Shown here one piece after another: positions 62,661-64,000 of a stretch of DNA of 64,000 bases. The stretch is from Flammeovirgaceae bacterium 311 (GTDB lineage: Bacteria; Bacteroidota; Bacteroidia; Cytophagales; Cyclobacteriaceae), in NCBI GenBank assembly GCA_000597885.1, contig CP004371.1:3054501-3118500 (forward strand). Direction: 5' to 3'. A program made the position numbers and the translations under genes. Numbering within the stretch: the first letter of the stretch is position 1; each line of letters begins with the position of its first letter. The notes below the pieces were generated by a model. The model saw only the letters and a list, made by a program, of their open reading frames with translations, was not told where the DNA came from and did not search any database.

Positions 62661-64000
62661 CTAGTACAATCCTTTGCCGGGCTTTGCCTGAAGCGCTTCA
62701 ATAGCACTTGCCAGGTAAACCATCGGGGCATTCCAGTTAATGGCTATCTCGTTCGATGCGTAGGAGCAATCCTCATCTGTAAAAACCTCGTCGGCGAAGG
62801 TAGACTGGTAGGTGGGGCATTTATCCTGCTGAGCAGCCCGGGCATTAGGCCCGCCTGAAAGCAGACCAGGTACCGGCTCCTCCACACCATCTGCTACAGA
62901 AGGGCGGTGGTGAGGATTCATGATAGGTTTATCACCAAATCCGGTTACAAAAGAATAGCCGGTTGCGTTTCTGCCCAATAAGTAATCAAGGTTAGAAAGC
63001 GCGCCCTGCAGGTACTTTTTATCTCCTGTTAATTTATAGGCCTGAATAAGGGCTATTCCCTGGTTTGCCGCTACAGAACTGCTCCCCCAGATATAATCTC
63101 TTTCTGTTTTACCCATCACTGTTCTGTATGAGCGCTCAGAGGCTCCCTCCATTAAGTTATCAGCAAACGCCAGCATGCGCTTTTTGATTTCCGGCAGGTC
63201 TTTTTGTGCAGCTGCAGTCAGGCTTTTCTCATGCCGGAGTAGGGTATAGTAGCCCAGCAGCCTCACCTGTGGCCATGCCGGTAGCGGCATCAGCGTATCG
63301 GGCAGCATGTTAACGGCTGTATAATAGCTTTCTTTTTTGGTGGTGGCATAGAGCTCAGCTGCTGCCCAGATAAATTCATCGCTGGTATCACGATCGCCAT
63401 AAGCGCCTGTGGTTATAGCTGGCTCGAACTGCTTGTTCAGGGCATTCTGATCATAGAGTACTGCAGGATTTTTTTGTGCCCACTCCCAGGCTCTGATAGA
63501 AGCCTGCAGGCAGGAATCTGCCAGGCCGGGAAATTCTTTGCTGAAATTGCGGTACACCCGGCTGGCCTGTGCTGTTACAGCAGCAAAATCCAGTGTTGCG
63601 GGGGTATTCTTCTGCACTACATAGCGCTGGTTCTTTGCAGCTGCCGGCATGATCATACCCTCAAAATTAGCGGTGGTAAGTTTGTGGTAAACACCACCGT
63701 CGTTGGGGTCCTGCATACTCAGCAGCCAGCGCAGGTTCCAAAGTACTTCATCCAGTGTATCAGGCACTTTATTGTTGCTTTCCGGAATGTTCAGGTTCTG
63801 TGCTTTGAAGAAAGCCGGAAAGTCTTCGTAGGCAGATAAAAGCGTACCCATGGTGATACCGCTGTTTACCACATATTTGTTATAATCGCCGGCATCGTAC
63901 CAGCCACGGGGTGAGGAGAGCACCGTACCCTCCGGGCGTTGTGCTGAGGCAGCAGAGGCATGTATCAGCACTTTATTATCCGGGTGGCCTGCCGGGCGGC
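62661..64000 (-). CDS. GH9 endoglucanase (cellulase), 5' end beyond window
   Basis: Glycoside hydrolase family 9, an inverting beta-1,4-glucanase. At least 446 residues are visible; the N-terminus lies outside. The frame is open to the window edge (RPAGHPDNKVLIHASA), so the GTG at 63971 is internal. The catalytic base region is GWYDAGDYNKYVVNSG, the middle motif is TGFGDKPIMNPHHRPS, and the acid is the Glu in ASNEIAINWNAPMVYLAS. Export cannot be judged. It is upstream of the GH3 beta-glucosidase gene, and together they can break down cellulose-like glucan to glucose. Confidence 0.94.
   Translation of the reverse strand, partial: RPAGHPDNKVLIHASAASAQRPEGTVLSSPRGWYDAGDYNKYVVNSGITMGTLLSAYEDFPAFFKAQNLNIPESNNKVPDTLDEVLWNLRWLLSMQDPNDGGVYHKLTTANFEGMIMPAAAKNQRYVVQKNTPATLDFAAVTAQASRVYRNFSKEFPGLADSCLQASIRAWEWAQKNPAVLYDQNALNKQFEPAITTGAYGDRDTSDEFIWAAAELYATTKKESYYTAVNMLPDTLMPLPAWPQVRLLGYYTLLRHEKSLTAAAQKDLPEIKKRMLAFADNLMEGASERSYRTVMGKTERDYIWGSSSVAANQGIALIQAYKLTGDKKYLQGALSNLDYLLGRNATGYSFVTGFGDKPIMNPHHRPSVADGVEEPVPGLLSGGPNARAAQQDKCPTYQSTFADEVFTDEDCSYASNEIAINWNAPMVYLASAIEALQAKPGKGLY

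Noticed and set aside
63959-63971. GTG at 63971 as the start of the GH9 gene
   Set aside because: The frame stays open to the window edge with GH9-like sequence, so this GTG is an internal valine.

Overview
The window is a chromosomal stretch from a member of the Bacteroidota, most likely the order Cytophagales; the genus cannot be fixed from this sequence. The evidence is TonB-dependent receptors with carboxypeptidase-regulatory N-domains, a DUF4249 lipoprotein next to its receptor, a type IX secretion C-terminal domain, AsmA/TamB giants, few Shine-Dalgarno sites, and promoters of the Bacteroidota form TTTG-N19-TAnnTTTG. I see no phage, insertion sequence, CRISPR array or rRNA operon. The only RNA genes are tRNAs.

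Layout. 1-2376: an RND efflux pump (permease cut by the window edge, plus adaptor). 2659-5796: a large Oar-type TonB receptor. 6236-13522: housekeeping genes (AI-2E permease, M14 peptidase, small outer-membrane barrel, SpoU methyltransferase, then a methyltransferase and an RluA pseudouridine synthase as a pair). 13679-20663: a sugar-catabolic operon (Gfo/Idh oxidoreductase, TIM-barrel isomerase, an 84-residue membrane protein that looks like a gutted MFS transporter, and a 1178-residue ThuA/PVC-type/HEAT/cupredoxin lipoprotein), with a divergent AraC regulator. 20718-28666: a histidine kinase, a methionine aminotransferase/omega-amidase pair, an FG-GAP protein with a T9SS domain, MurF and a DUF2461 protein. 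28667-34394: DUF4249 lipoprotein, TonB receptor and an AsmA-like protein.

34515-35107 is the oddest DNA here. One good promoter and one terminator bracket two tandem units, each made of an interrupted, 3'-incomplete tRNA-Val copy followed by an intact tRNA-Val(UAC). Both broken copies carry related 29-nt and 37-38-nt insertions at the same two places.

35110-39907: an ABM monooxygenase-like protein, MBL-fold hydrolase and GNAT, then a molybdenum hydroxylase operon (2Fe-2S subunit, molybdopterin subunit, cytochrome c). 40249-45048: a TamB-family giant without a convincing start codon. 45198-50924: a small orphan gene, NudK-like hydrolase, PAP2 phosphatase, ferredoxin with its reductase, pentapeptide protein and DUF72 protein.

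51435-64000 is carbohydrate-centred: a 688-residue cytoplasmic protein resembling an alpha/alpha-barrel glycosidase, behind a possible sigma-54 promoter; a GH1-like/RmlD-like fusion; a PD-(D/E)XK-like protein on the other strand; a glycosyltransferase and UDP-galactopyranose mutase; then an exported GH3 beta-glucosidase and a GH9 cellulase cut by the window edge. The cytoplasmic members could build a galactofuranose-containing glycan, while GH3 and GH9 would degrade beta-glucans outside. All functions are read from motifs in the translated sequence; no database search was possible.
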